64,000 bases of DNA. Origin: Oscillibacter sp. 1-3. GTDB taxonomy: Bacteria > Bacillota > Clostridia > Oscillospirales > Oscillospiraceae. Positions 25,995 to 34,299 of the stretch are shown in pieces. Numbering within the stretch: the stretch's first letter is position 1; every line of letters starts with the position of its first letter. The notes beneath the pieces were generated by a model. That model saw nothing but the letters and a program-made list of their open reading frames with translations, was not told the DNA's origin and ran no database searches. Location of the stretch: NCBI RefSeq assembly GCF_000403435.2, contig NZ_KE159711.1:341477-405476 (forward strand), in the 5' to 3' direction. A program made the position numbers and the translations under genes.

Positions 25995-26849
25995 ATGCAA
26001 ATGAAAATTAGCGAAATCAAAATCAACCCAGGGCGGCGGGACACCCAGCAGAGGAACGTGGAGGAACTGGCCCGGAGCATTGCCGCCGTGGGCCTGATGA
26101 ATCCCATCACCGTCACCCAGGACAACACGCTTATTGCTGGCCTGCACCGATTGGAGGCTGCGAAGCTGCTGGGCTGGACGGAGATTGAGTGTACCGTCAG
26201 CGATGCGGACGGCCTGCAAGCGGAGTTGGCAGAAATTGACGAGAACTTTGTTCGGGCGGGGCTGTCCCACCGGGAGTTGGGCGACTTGCTTCTGCGCCGG
26301 AAAGAACTCTATGAAGCCATCCACCCGGAGACACGCCAGGGCCAGCGCAACGGCCAGACAGCTAAAAACGACAATTTGACGGTTTTAGCGGCAAAGCCCT
26401 TTTCGGAGGATACCGCCGATAAGCTGGGAATCAGCAAACGCACCGTGGAGCGGCTTGTCCAGACCGCCGCCAATCTGACCCCGGAGGCCAAGAAAACCAT
26501 CCGGGACGCTGGCGATAAAATCACCAAAGGGGATGCGCTGAAAATTTCCAGACTGCCCCCTGACCAGCAGGCGGAGGCCGCTGCCGTTCTGACCATAGCC
26601 CCGCCAACACCGAAGCGGCAGAGGATGGCGGACGGTGAAGATGCGCTGCGCGAGTTTAAGCTCCTATGCTCCCGCTATGTTTCCGACATCAAAGCCCTTC
26701 ATCACCGGGCAGATGTTTTCGCCAGAATGTCAATGTCTCAATTTGACGAACTGGGCAATAGCGCATATTCCATCACGGAAGCAATCAAGGAACTTTTTGA
26801 GGAAGTACATGAAATCCGACACGAAATGGAGAAGGAACATGAAAACTGA
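25995..26849 (+). CDS. ParB N-terminal domain protein
   Basis: The roughly 284-aa protein has the ParB/Srx fold: ISEIKINPGRRDTQQRNVEE, then [20 protein letters not shown] (ParB box), and a KorB-like helix-turn-helix near residue 150 (KLGISKRTVERLVQ). Such proteins act in partition or regulation, using CTP in typical ParB. No ParA is present, so regulation or modification is as likely as segregation. ATG 25995 has GAGGA upstream; the longer frame would use TTG at 25980. Confidence 0.8.
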   Translation: MQMKISEIKINPGRRDTQQRNVEELARSIAAVGLMNPITVTQDNTLIAGLHRLEAAKLLGWTEIECTVSDADGLQAELAEIDENFVRAGLSHRELGDLLLRRKELYEAIHPETRQGQRNGQTAKNDNLTVLAAKPFSEDTADKLGISKRTVERLVQTAANLTPEAKKTIRDAGDKITKGDALKISRLPPDQQAEAAAVLTIAPPTPKRQRMADGEDALREFKLLCSRYVSDIKALHHRADVFARMSMSQFDELGNSAYSITEAIKELFEEVHEIRHEMEKEHEN

Positions 26850-27180
26850 CTATATTACCAGCGGCTCCACCCTGCCGCCCTACATGGCGTATCCCCGGTT
26901 CCTGTTGGGCATGAATATCCGGCTGACGGCGAAAGAGGTCTACGCGATCATGCTGGATATGACGTTCAATTCGGATATGGTTCAGACCGACCGGCGCGGG
27001 CGGCGGTATCTGGCGTTCTACAACAAGACCATTGCGGCGATCATCGACCGCACTCCCAGCACTGTGGCACAGTCCCTGCGGGAGTTGGAGGACGTTGGGC
27101 TGGTGGAGAAGGAACTGATCGCCCTCCACACTCCCTATCACATTTACATCAAGTTACCCGCAGGAGAAAACGTGCCGTGA
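26839..27180 (+). CDS. Winged-helix replication-initiator-like protein
   Basis: The 113-aa protein (MKTDYITSGSTLPPYMAYPR) resembles the N-terminal DNA-binding domain of RepA_N-type initiators: FLLGMNIRLTAKEVYAIMLD, then ND RTPSTVAQSLRELED-like recognition helix. It lacks the rest of a full initiator. The start at 26839, with AAGGA just before it, overlaps the ParB-like gene by 11 bp. Confidence 0.65.
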   Translation: MKTDYITSGSTLPPYMAYPRFLLGMNIRLTAKEVYAIMLDMTFNSDMVQTDRRGRRYLAFYNKTIAAIIDRTPSTVAQSLRELEDVGLVEKELIALHTPYHIYIKLPAGENVP

Positions 27181-27551
27181 TTGTCCACATGAACTATCAG
27201 CAGTACCGCACCGCCCGCAGACTGGTACATAGCTGCTGCAACTATGATTGTGGGAATTGTCTGCTTCTGGACGGTGGCGAGGAATGTATCTGCCCACAGA
27301 GTATTACCTACTCGCTGATCTGCAAATGGTTCCGCGCCGCCGTCCTGCCCCTGGACGCTGGCTTGTGCGCCGCCCTGCTCCACCGGGCAGACCGGAGGAA
27401 ATGTGTACTCTGTGGCGGTTACTATCTGCCGAAATCCAACCGGGCGAAATACTGTCCTGATTGCGCTGTTACTGCCCGTAGAAGGAAAGAAGCGGAACGC
27501 CAGCGCAAACGTTACTACGATTCTACGCATTTAGGCCCTAAAAAACCATGA
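27177..27551 (+). CDS. Cysteine-rich VLP domain protein of element 2
   Basis: The 124-aa homologue of the element 1 protein at 15251 has the same CCNYDCGNC cluster, AAVLPLDAG segment, CVLCGGYYLPKSNRAKYCPD zinc ribbon and basic tail. It overlaps the preceding gene by 4 bp (GTGA); an ATG at 27189 is an alternative start. Its conservation in two otherwise different elements marks it as part of the core module. Confidence 0.8.
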   Translation: MIVHMNYQQYRTARRLVHSCCNYDCGNCLLLDGGEECICPQSITYSLICKWFRAAVLPLDAGLCAALLHRADRRKCVLCGGYYLPKSNRAKYCPDCAVTARRRKEAERQRKRYYDSTHLGPKKP

Positions 27552-27563
27552 TTTTTCAAGGTT

Positions 27564-27617
27564 TTCCGGGGTGCTGTCAATAGGGGCCTGATACATTCCC
27601 TATCTGACACCCCGGAA
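27564..27617. repeat. Compound hairpin before the replication genes
   Basis: TTCCGGGGTG (27564-27573) pairs perfectly with 27608-27617. Inside it, ATAGGG (27580-27585) pairs with CCCTAT (27598-27603). It could be a terminator for the upstream operon without a T run, or part of a replication origin. Confidence 0.55.
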
Positions 27618-27666
27618 GGCCCTCAGAGAGCCTACAACGGCGATTCTACAAAGGAGTTTTTACCCT

Positions 27667-28419
27667 ATGGCTGAAAACAGGAGATTTTACTATCTCAAAC
27701 TGAAAGAAAACTTCTACAACAGCGAGACAATGGTTGTGCTGGAAAGTATGCCGGACGGCCTGTTGTACTCGAATCTGCTGCTGAAAATGTACCTTATGTC
27801 ACTGAAAAGCGGCGGAATCCTCATGCTCAACGAGCATCTTCCCCACACCGTCCAGACCATCGCCACCTTCACCCGGCACCAGATCGGCAGCGTGGAGAGG
27901 GCAATCAAGGTGTTCATGGAATTTGGCCTTGTGGAAGTCCTGACAGACGGCGCTTTCTACATGGCCGACATTCAACTGCTAATTGGTCAGTCCTCCACCG
28001 AGGGGGAGCGGAAGAAGCGGGAACGGAGCCGGTTGCAGCGTCAAAAACTGCTGCCCTCCGGCAAAGTGGACATTTGTCCACCCATAGACCCGGTGGACAA
28101 ATGTCCCCCTATATTAGAGATTAGAGATAAAGAGTATAGAGATAAGAGTATAGAGAATAGAGAGGGGGAACGCGCCCGCACGTTGGGCCGTTACCAAAAT
28201 GTTTTTCTGTCTGCTGGTGAACTGTCCGAACTGCAAGCCGACTTTCCTACCGTCTGGCAGGAGTACATCGAAAGATTGTCCGAGTACATGGCATCCACGG
28301 GCAAACAGTACCGGAGCCATGCCGCCACCATTCGCCGTTGGATAGCGGATGACCGCCGCAAGGCCGCCCCCCCTGCCCGTGACCGGGATTATAGCGTCAG
28401 CGAGGAGGACACCGTATGA
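27667..28419 (+). CDS. Phage replisome organizer-like replication initiator
   Basis: The 250-aa homologue of the element 1 protein at 15752 has the N-terminal domain (NRRFYYLKLKENFYNSETM), a variable linker, and the C-terminal STGKQYRSHAATIRRWIAD motif. Paired with the DnaC-like ATPase, it suggests replication of the excised circle. Ribosome site AAAGGAG. It overlaps the next gene by 4 bp. Confidence 0.85.
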   Translation: MAENRRFYYLKLKENFYNSETMVVLESMPDGLLYSNLLLKMYLMSLKSGGILMLNEHLPHTVQTIATFTRHQIGSVERAIKVFMEFGLVEVLTDGAFYMADIQLLIGQSSTEGERKKRERSRLQRQKLLPSGKVDICPPIDPVDKCPPILEIRDKEYRDKSIENREGERARTLGRYQNVFLSAGELSELQADFPTVWQEYIERLSEYMASTGKQYRSHAATIRRWIADDRRKAAPPARDRDYSVSEEDTV

Positions 28420-29282
28420 TGGAACTGACCGAGGAAATCCGAGCCGTCATCGACAAGACCACTGCTGCCATGAAACTGGGAGAGGGCGAGTACATAGCCC
28501 CGGCTGATGGGCTTGTCCATTGCCGGAAGTGCGGCGCACCCCGGCAGACTGTCATTCGCTCCCCCTTTGGCGGCTATATCGCTCCCCGGTGTGTCTGCCC
28601 TTGCCAGCAGGAGAAAGAACGCCGCCGCAGAGAAGCCGAGGAACGCCGCCAGCGCATGGAGCGTATCAGGCGGCGTAAGGCCCAGGGACTTCAAGACCGC
28701 TACCTCTACGGCTACACATTCGCCCATGACAACGGCGAGAAACCTGTTATGGCGAAAGCCCACGCCTATGTCAATCACTGGCCCCAAGCGTTCAAGAAGA
28801 ACATCGGCCTGTTGCTGTTCGGTGACGTTGGTACGGGCAAATCCTTCCTGGCCGGGTGCATAGCGAACGCGCTTTTGGAACGGGACGTACCTGTACTCAT
28901 GACCAACTTCCCCACCATCCTGGCCCGCCTGTGCGGGACGTTCGGAGAGGACAGGACGGCATTTCTGAACAGCCTGGGAGACTATGACCTCTTGATTATA
29001 GACGACCTGGGCGCGGAGCGCAACACCGAGTATGCCCTTGAGCAGATGTTTTCCATCATCGACAGCCGATACCGCTGTAAAAAGCCGCTGATCGTGACCA
29101 CCAATCTGAAGCTGGACGAATTGAAGCACCCGCCCGATCTGGCCCATGCCCGTATCTATGACCGGATTTTAGAACGCTGCGCCCCTATCCTCTTTGCCGG
29201 GAAGAACTTCCGGGAGGACAATGCCGCCAGCACCAAAGCGGCGGCGCGGCGTATCGTGTCACCTGATAATCAAAAAAATTGA
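28416..29282 (+). CDS. DnaC/IstB-like helicase loader ATPase
   Basis: The 288-aa AAA+ protein has N-terminal CRKCGAPRQ and CVCPCQ metal ligands, Walker A GDVGTGKS near residue 135, and Walker B LLIIDDLG near residue 190. It is the counterpart of the element 1 gene at 16580. The ATGA overlap with the replisome organizer gene implies coupled translation. Confidence 0.9.
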   Translation: MMELTEEIRAVIDKTTAAMKLGEGEYIAPADGLVHCRKCGAPRQTVIRSPFGGYIAPRCVCPCQQEKERRRREAEERRQRMERIRRRKAQGLQDRYLYGYTFAHDNGEKPVMAKAHAYVNHWPQAFKKNIGLLLFGDVGTGKSFLAGCIANALLERDVPVLMTNFPTILARLCGTFGEDRTAFLNSLGDYDLLIIDDLGAERNTEYALEQMFSIIDSRYRCKKPLIVTTNLKLDELKHPPDLAHARIYDRILERCAPILFAGKNFREDNAASTKAAARRIVSPDNQKN

Positions 29283-29294
29283 AAGGAGCAGCCT

Positions 29295-29474
29295 ATGGCA
29301 AAAATGAAAGCAGTTACCCCTACCACATCCACCCCGCAGGCCAAGCGGACATTGGAGAAGCGTATCGGCCACACCACCTATGAGGTGCATATCTGCTTCA
29401 ATGAGCAGAGCAAGGAGAGCATGAATGATAAAATCTGCCGCCTTATCAAGAATCAAATTGCGGATAGCCAGTAA
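29295..29474 (+). CDS. tnpW: TnpW-like transposon-encoded small protein
   Basis: The 59-aa protein carries the TnpW-type core KRIGHTTYEVHICFNEQSKE. GAAAGGAGC precedes ATG 29295. It sits between the DnaC-like and recombinase genes, as in element 1. Function unknown. Confidence 0.75.
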   Translation: MAKMKAVTPTTSTPQAKRTLEKRIGHTTYEVHICFNEQSKESMNDKICRLIKNQIADSQ

Positions 29475-29537
29475 AAATTGCAAAAGGCAGTTGGCATCAC
29501 GCAGATTTTGTGATATATTGGTGTTGCCGCAAATGAG

Positions 29538-29580
29538 CTGGCTGTCTCGAAAGGATGGCGCATTATGACAAGACAGCCAG
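29538..29580 (+). promoter_or_regulatory. Hairpin enclosing the recombinase ribosome site and start
   Basis: CTGGCTGTCT (29538-29547) and AGACAGCCAG (29571-29580) form a perfect 10-bp stem. The 23-nt loop contains the AAAGGA ribosome site and the ATG at 29565. In mRNA this would hinder initiation, giving translational control of excision. Confidence 0.7.
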
Positions 29581-31484
29581 AAAAGGACACCGCAATCTAC
29601 ACCAGATTGTCGCGCGACGATGAATTACAAGGTGACAGTAACTCCATTATTCATCAAAAGGAACTGATTTCCAAGTATGCTGCTGACCATGGTTTTCGGA
29701 ATATCCGCTTTTTTGTAGATGACGGATTCTCTGGAACAAATTTCCAACGTCCGGGTTTCCAGGAAATGCTGTCCGAGATTGAAGCCGGGAAAATCGGAAC
29801 CGTCATTGTCAAGGATATGTCCCGGCTGGGCCGTGACTATCTGAAGGTTGGATTTTATACAGAAATTTTCTTCCCTCAGAAGGGTGTCCGCTTTATCGCA
29901 GTTAATAACGGAATCGACAGTGAAAACCAGCAGGAAACGGATTTTACCCCGTTTTTGAACATCATGAACGAGTGGTTCGCAAGAGACACCAGCAAGAAAG
30001 TTCGGGCCATCAAACGCGCCCAGGGCATGGCTGGAAAGCATACTGCCGTTCACCCGCTCTACGGCTACAAGAAAGACCCGGACGATCCGGAGAAGTGGGT
30101 TATTGACGATGAAGCTGCCGAGATCGTCCGGCGTATCTTCCGTATGACCATCAATGGCAAAGGCCCTTATGAGATTGCCACAATTCTGGAAAGAGAACGC
30201 ATCCTCTGCCCGTCTGCCTATCTTGCGGAGCGCGGCGCAGGAAACCGGCGCAACAGCGATTTTGCCGACCCCTGCCGCTGGTGGGGGACTACCGTTTCCT
30301 ACATCCTCAACCGCATGGAATACATGGGCCATACCGTCAATTTTAAGACGGAAAAGACCAGCTTTCGGGATAAGCGGCGGCATCTCACCCCCAAGGATAG
30401 CTGGGTGATTTTTGAGAACACCCAAGCACCGATCATTGACGAGGAAACTTTTCAGACGGCGCAAAAGCTGCGCAAAACCGGACGCCGCCCTACCAGCCTG
30501 GGAGAAGCCAATCCGCTGACTGGACTTCTCTACTGCGCCGATTGCGGAGCGAGACTGTATAACGAGCGTGGGGACAATGGCAAGGGGCATTTCAGAGATT
30601 CCTATGCCTGTTCCAGCTATCGCAAACGTACCAGCGATTGCACCATGCACTTTATCCGCACCGAGGTTGTGCGGGACTTGATTCTGTCGGCTCTGCGCTC
30701 TATTTCAGAGTATGCCAAAGCCAATCGAGAAGCCTTTGAACGGTTGGTAATGGACACGACCTCTGACCGCCAGACACAGCAAATGAAGGAGAGCCGGAAA
30801 GCCCTGACAGACGGGCAACGGCGATATGATGAACTGGATGTGCTAATTCAGCGCACCTATGAGGATCACGTTGCGGGTAAACTGACAGACAAGCGATTTC
30901 TGAAACTTTCCCAGCAGTATGAAGCGGAACAGGAGCAGCTTGAAAGCGAGTTGAAGCGTCTGGCCGCTGAAATGGAAACGATGCAGGAGCAGACTGGCAG
31001 GGTGGACAAGTTTATGGCCTTGGTTGACCGCTACACCAGCTTTGACGAGTTGACCACGCCCATGCTCAATGAGTTTGTGGAGAAGGTCGTTGTCCATGAG
31101 CGTGTGAGTGTAGGCCGATACAAGCGTAAGCAGAGGGTTGATGTTTATTTCAACTTCATCGGGCTGGTGGAACTGCCCACCGAGCCGGAGGACGAAGCCC
31201 CCGCTGCCGCAGAACCGCCCCAGGAGCGGTATGTGGCCGTGAATACCAGCTTTGCCCCGCTGGGCGAGTACCTTTCCCAGCAGACGGAGAACAGCGTTAC
31301 CCTCTCTTTCGCAGACGTTGAGCGGGTGATCGGAAAGCCCCTCTGCAAATCGGCGTTCAAATTCTACTCCTATTGGTATCCTGGCGGCAACCGCCCGATC
31401 TCCAATGTGATTTACAACGCTGGCTTTGATGTTGACCGGGTTGACCTCAAAAATCAACTGTTATACTTGATTCGGGCCGCATAA
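29565..31484 (+). CDS. Large serine recombinase of element 2 with C-terminal extension
   Basis: The 639-aa recombinase has catalytic Ser in YTRLS (residue 16), DMSRLGRDYLKVG, DTSKKVRAIKR, a zinc ribbon (CADCG and the later Cys/His), and coiled coil, as in the element 1 enzyme. It is about 100 residues longer. The extra C-terminal part (VTLSFADVERVIGKPLCKSA, then SYWYPGG) resembles the small DUF7662-type domain found as a separate or fused unit elsewhere. The gene ends 95 bp from the right junction. It probably recombines at GA cores, judged from the junctions. Confidence 0.93.
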   Translation: MTRQPEKDTAIYTRLSRDDELQGDSNSIIHQKELISKYAADHGFRNIRFFVDDGFSGTNFQRPGFQEMLSEIEAGKIGTVIVKDMSRLGRDYLKVGFYTEIFFPQKGVRFIAVNNGIDSENQQETDFTPFLNIMNEWFARDTSKKVRAIKRAQGMAGKHTAVHPLYGYKKDPDDPEKWVIDDEAAEIVRRIFRMTINGKGPYEIATILERERILCPSAYLAERGAGNRRNSDFADPCRWWGTTVSYILNRMEYMGHTVNFKTEKTSFRDKRRHLTPKDSWVIFENTQAPIIDEETFQTAQKLRKTGRRPTSLGEANPLTGLLYCADCGARLYNERGDNGKGHFRDSYACSSYRKRTSDCTMHFIRTEVVRDLILSALRSISEYAKANREAFERLVMDTTSDRQTQQMKESRKALTDGQRRYDELDVLIQRTYEDHVAGKLTDKRFLKLSQQYEAEQEQLESELKRLAAEMETMQEQTGRVDKFMALVDRYTSFDELTTPMLNEFVEKVVVHERVSVGRYKRKQRVDVYFNFIGLVELPTEPEDEAPAAAEPPQERYVAVNTSFAPLGEYLSQQTENSVTLSFADVERVIGKPLCKSAFKFYSYWYPGGNRPISNVIYNAGFDVDRVDLKNQLLYLIRAA

Positions 31485-31503
31485 CTGAACATTTAGCAAC
31501 CCA

Positions 31504-31540
31504 ACCGGACACAGTGAGCAATTCGCTGTGTCCGGTTTTT
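31504..31540 (+). terminator. Terminator after element 2 recombinase
   Basis: ACCGGACACAG (31504-31514) pairs perfectly with 31526-31536, followed by TTTT. It lies just inside the right end of element 2. Confidence 0.9.
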
Positions 31541-31579
31541 GCGTTTATTTGAAAAACATACTTGACAAAACGCACTGGA

Positions 31580-32171
31580 CTTTGAAACCTTCGCCATCTA
31601 CAAATGGATTCTCAAGGCGTTTGTCGCCGTGTACCTCGTCACCCACACCTTTGATATTACCATGGCAATCTTTGAGATGGGCCAGAACGTGGTACAGCAG
31701 AGCGCCGGGATTATCACCGGCACCACCAGTCTTGACTTTGCTGCGGTGATAGGGGACGTGTCTACGCAGTTGGAGGCCATGGAGCTGGGTGAGTTGTTCG
31801 GACTGCTGGTGGAAACCATGCTGCTGAAACTCACCATGCCTATTCTGTCCTTCTGCATTATGCTTGTGCTGGTGGGCCGGATGATAGAAATTTACATCTA
31901 TTGCTCCATCGGCGCGATTCCCTTCGCCACCATGACCAACCGGGAGTGGGGGCAGATGGGCAACAACTACCTGCGAGGACTCGTGGCCCTAGGGCTGCAA
32001 GGCTTTTTTATCATGATCTGCGTGGCGATTTATGCCGTTCTGATCGGGCAGATCACCACCGGCGGCAGTATTCATGTTGCTATCTGGCAATGCGCCGGGT
32101 ACACGGTGCTGCTGTGCTTCTCCCTGTTCAAAACCGGCGCGGTCAGCCGGTCTATTTTCAATGCACATTAA
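31580..32171 (+). pseudogene. virB6: VirB6-like pore protein, 3' fragment
   Basis: The frame resumes FETFAIYKWILKAFVAVYLV at the junction and continues through several membrane segments to a stop at 32171. It lacks its own start; the first in-frame ATG is internal at about 31662. It is the exact continuation of 19570-19848. In the intact protein this part carries most of the membrane helices, so the pore component is inactive while element 2 is present. Confidence 0.9.
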
Positions 32172-32192
32172 AATGAGAAGGAGGATTGCAAT

Positions 32193-32612
32193 TTGAGCGA
32201 GAACAGAGCGCCGGAAGCTGGTGCGGAAGCCCCTTCCGTCCCTGGTGTGGACGTGAAAATCTATCTGCCCAAGGACCCGGACAAGGACCATGGCAAGCTG
32301 CTGGGCTTCGCCAGCGTGAACCTGGGCGGCGTGTTCGCCGTCAACAACATCCGCATCTACAACACGGAGAAGGGGCCGTATGTCTCTATGCCCAGCACCA
32401 AGGGGCAGGACGATAAATACCACCCCATCTGCTGTCCCACCACCAAGGAAATGCGGCAGGCTTTGAACACCGCTGTTTTGAGTGCGTATGAGAAAGCAGT
32501 GGAGCAGGAGCGCCCCCCCTCCGTGCGCGGTGCGCTGAAAGAAGCCGCAAAGGAGGCAGCGGATCGGCCTGCCCCCGCCCCTCAGCGGGCGGCGGACAAG
32601 GGGGAGCGGTAA
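32193..32612 (+). CDS. SpoVG family protein
   Basis: The 139-aa protein has the SpoVG core (VKIYLPKD, GKLLGFASVNLGGVFAVNNI, GPYVSMPS) that binds nucleic acid in chromosomal SpoVG. Here it has a C-terminal extension with PPSVRGAL, the motif shared by five ICE proteins. TTG start at 32193 follows AAGGAGG. It may be an ICE-borne regulator; this is inference. Confidence 0.85.
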   Translation: MSENRAPEAGAEAPSVPGVDVKIYLPKDPDKDHGKLLGFASVNLGGVFAVNNIRIYNTEKGPYVSMPSTKGQDDKYHPICCPTTKEMRQALNTAVLSAYEKAVEQERPPSVRGALKEAAKEAADRPAPAPQRAADKGER

Positions 32613-32613
32613 C

Positions 32614-33054
32614 GTGCTGTCCCTGATCCCTGTTTCCCTGAAAGAAGCCAATGCTTTTGTAGCCGCCCACCACCGCCACCATAAGCCCGTCACCGGCCAC
32701 AAGTTTTCCATTGGCTGTGCGGCAGAGGGACGGCTGGTGGGCGTTGCCATTGTGGGCCGTCCCGTGAGCCGCTATCTGGACAATGGCCTGACGCTGGAAG
32801 TGACCCGGCTCTGTACCACGGGCGAGAAAAACGCTTGCAGTATGCTGTACTCTGCGGCGGCGAGGGCGGCAAAGGCTATCGGCTACCGCAAGATCATCAC
32901 CTACACGTTGGACACGGAGGCCGGAGCCAGTATCCGGGCAGCGGGCTGGACGTGTATGGGGCAGGCAGGGGGAAAACGCTGGACCGGCAAACGCTGTCCC
33001 GCTGTGGACCTCTGCCCGCCGCAGATGAAATTGCGGTATGAGAAATTATTATAA
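32614..33054 (+). CDS. XF1762 family protein, GNAT-like
   Basis: The 146-aa protein (SLKEANAFVAAHHRHHKPVT) matches the XF1762 family common in mobile elements. The ACSMLYSAAARAAKAIGYRK helix resembles the acetyl-CoA-binding region of GNAT acetyltransferases. Substrate unknown. The GTG start lies one base after the SpoVG-like stop. Confidence 0.8.
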   Translation: MLSLIPVSLKEANAFVAAHHRHHKPVTGHKFSIGCAAEGRLVGVAIVGRPVSRYLDNGLTLEVTRLCTTGEKNACSMLYSAAARAAKAIGYRKIITYTLDTEAGASIRAAGWTCMGQAGGKRWTGKRCPAVDLCPPQMKLRYEKLL

Positions 33055-33069
33055 AGGAAGGAGACGTTC

Positions 33070-33879
33070 ATGGACGCAGAAAAATTGAATCAGGCACTAT
33101 ATGATAAGATGGCGGCGGAACAGGAGCGGTTCAAGCACGGGCTGTTGGGCATGACAGCGGAGGAAGCCCTGAACCATGCCTATGAGTACGCCATGCGGGA
33201 GGATATTCTGATGTCGTTGGAGGTGCAGGACCTCCCCGCACCCCAGGCGGCAGCGTTGCTGGAATCCCCCTGCCCTCTGGCGGATATTTACAAGGACTTC
33301 CGGGATATGGAGACGGGTCACATGGACAATATCCGGGAGTGTATTGAGGATAGGGCCGAAAGTCTAATGGAGGCCCAGCGGGAAACTGCCCCCATTATCC
33401 CGATTTATCCGCACACCGGCGAATATGCCAGGGAGCATGGAGAGTTGGACGCTTTCCTCGCCTCCCTGGAAACGAATGTTGCCTGCCGGGATGCTATTGA
33501 GACGGCAATTGGGGAGGGCTTTGATGGAATGAGTCTCCATGCTGACACAAAGGGCGTACTGGCGGTGTTTGGTGCGGAACGTGTAAGTCATGTACTGGCT
33601 GCTACCCTTCAAGGTATAAGGAACGATCCCCGTGTTTCCAGCGGCAATCAGGCGTGGGCGGCAACTGTCCCCATGTTTGATACCGTGAGCCGTCACCGAG
33701 ACTATCTCATCACAAGCCATCCTGGTGTTTTAAGCATCTTCGTTACACAGACACGGAAGGAAATGGACGCTATGCAGAAACAGACGGAGAAGAAGCCCTC
33801 CATTAAGGCCCAGCTCGCGGCAAAACCCGTCCCCGGCGACCAGCCCGCCGCAAAACCGAAAGATCGGGAGGTGCGGTAA
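33070..33879 (+). CDS. DUF3848-DUF3849 fusion protein
   Basis: The 269-aa protein joins two domains known from gut ICEs: DUF3848 at residues 1-95 (EEALNHAYEYAMREDILMSL) and DUF3849 at about residues 110-220 (YPHTGEYAREHGELDAFLAS). The C-terminus has KKPSIKAQL, the shared ICE motif. Functions of both domains are unknown. Ribosome site AAAGGAAGGAG. It is followed immediately by prgI, so it travels with pore genes. Confidence 0.85.
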   Translation: MDAEKLNQALYDKMAAEQERFKHGLLGMTAEEALNHAYEYAMREDILMSLEVQDLPAPQAAALLESPCPLADIYKDFRDMETGHMDNIRECIEDRAESLMEAQRETAPIIPIYPHTGEYAREHGELDAFLASLETNVACRDAIETAIGEGFDGMSLHADTKGVLAVFGAERVSHVLAATLQGIRNDPRVSSGNQAWAATVPMFDTVSRHRDYLITSHPGVLSIFVTQTRKEMDAMQKQTEKKPSIKAQLAAKPVPGDQPAAKPKDREVR

Positions 33880-34299
33880 ATGCCCTTTGTCCCTGTCCCG
33901 AAAGACCTCGCCAGAGTAAAGACGAAGGTGGCGTTCAATCTGACCCAGCGGCAGCTCATATGCTTCGGCGCGGGCGGTCTGATTGGCGTACCTACCTATA
34001 TGCTCACCCGGAACAATCTTGGCAACGAGGCGGCGGCTCTGCTGATGATCGGCCTCATGCTGCCCTTCTTCCTGTTCGGCATCTACGAGAAGGATGGACA
34101 GCCCTTGGAGAAGGTGCTGGGCCACTTCATCCGGGCACAGTTCCTCGCCCCCAAGGTCCGCCCGTACCAGACCGACAATCTGTATGCCGCCATGGAGCGG
34201 CTGAATCATCATGAAAAGGAGGTTCATGCTATTGCAAAAAAAGCAGGAAAAGCAAGCAAAAAATCTGCAAGCGGCAAAAAGACAGCACAAAAAAGATAA
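33880..34299 (+). CDS. prgI: PrgI family protein (VirB3-like)
   Basis: The 139-aa protein begins MPFVPVPKDLARVKTKVAFN and has two membrane segments (about residues 30-65), as in PrgI of pCF10, a T4SS inner-membrane component that works with VirB4. A very basic C-terminal tail follows. The 3' end overlaps virB4 by about 70-90 bp depending on start. Confidence 0.9.
   Translation: MPFVPVPKDLARVKTKVAFNLTQRQLICFGAGGLIGVPTYMLTRNNLGNEAAALLMIGLMLPFFLFGIYEKDGQPLEKVLGHFIRAQFLAPKVRPYQTDNLYAAMERLNHHEKEVHAIAKKAGKASKKSASGKKTAQKR

Larger units (their letters stand above)
19847..31579 (+). mobile_element. Element 2: ~11.7 kb mobilizable element inserted in virB6-like gene
   Basis: The left flank CACGAC (to 19848) and right flank GACTTTGAAACC (from 31578) share GAC. 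Removing one copy restores the virB6 frame exactly (NNFHD-FETFAIYKW). The GA within the shared core matches the target dinucleotide known for Tn4451-type recombinases. Contents: TnpV, MerR and MATE exporter, a winged-helix regulator, DUF3847, MOBQ relaxase with oriT, ParB-like, replication genes, TnpW and a serine recombinase at the right end. Organisation parallels element 1, but the relaxase family and cargo differ. Confidence 0.92.
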
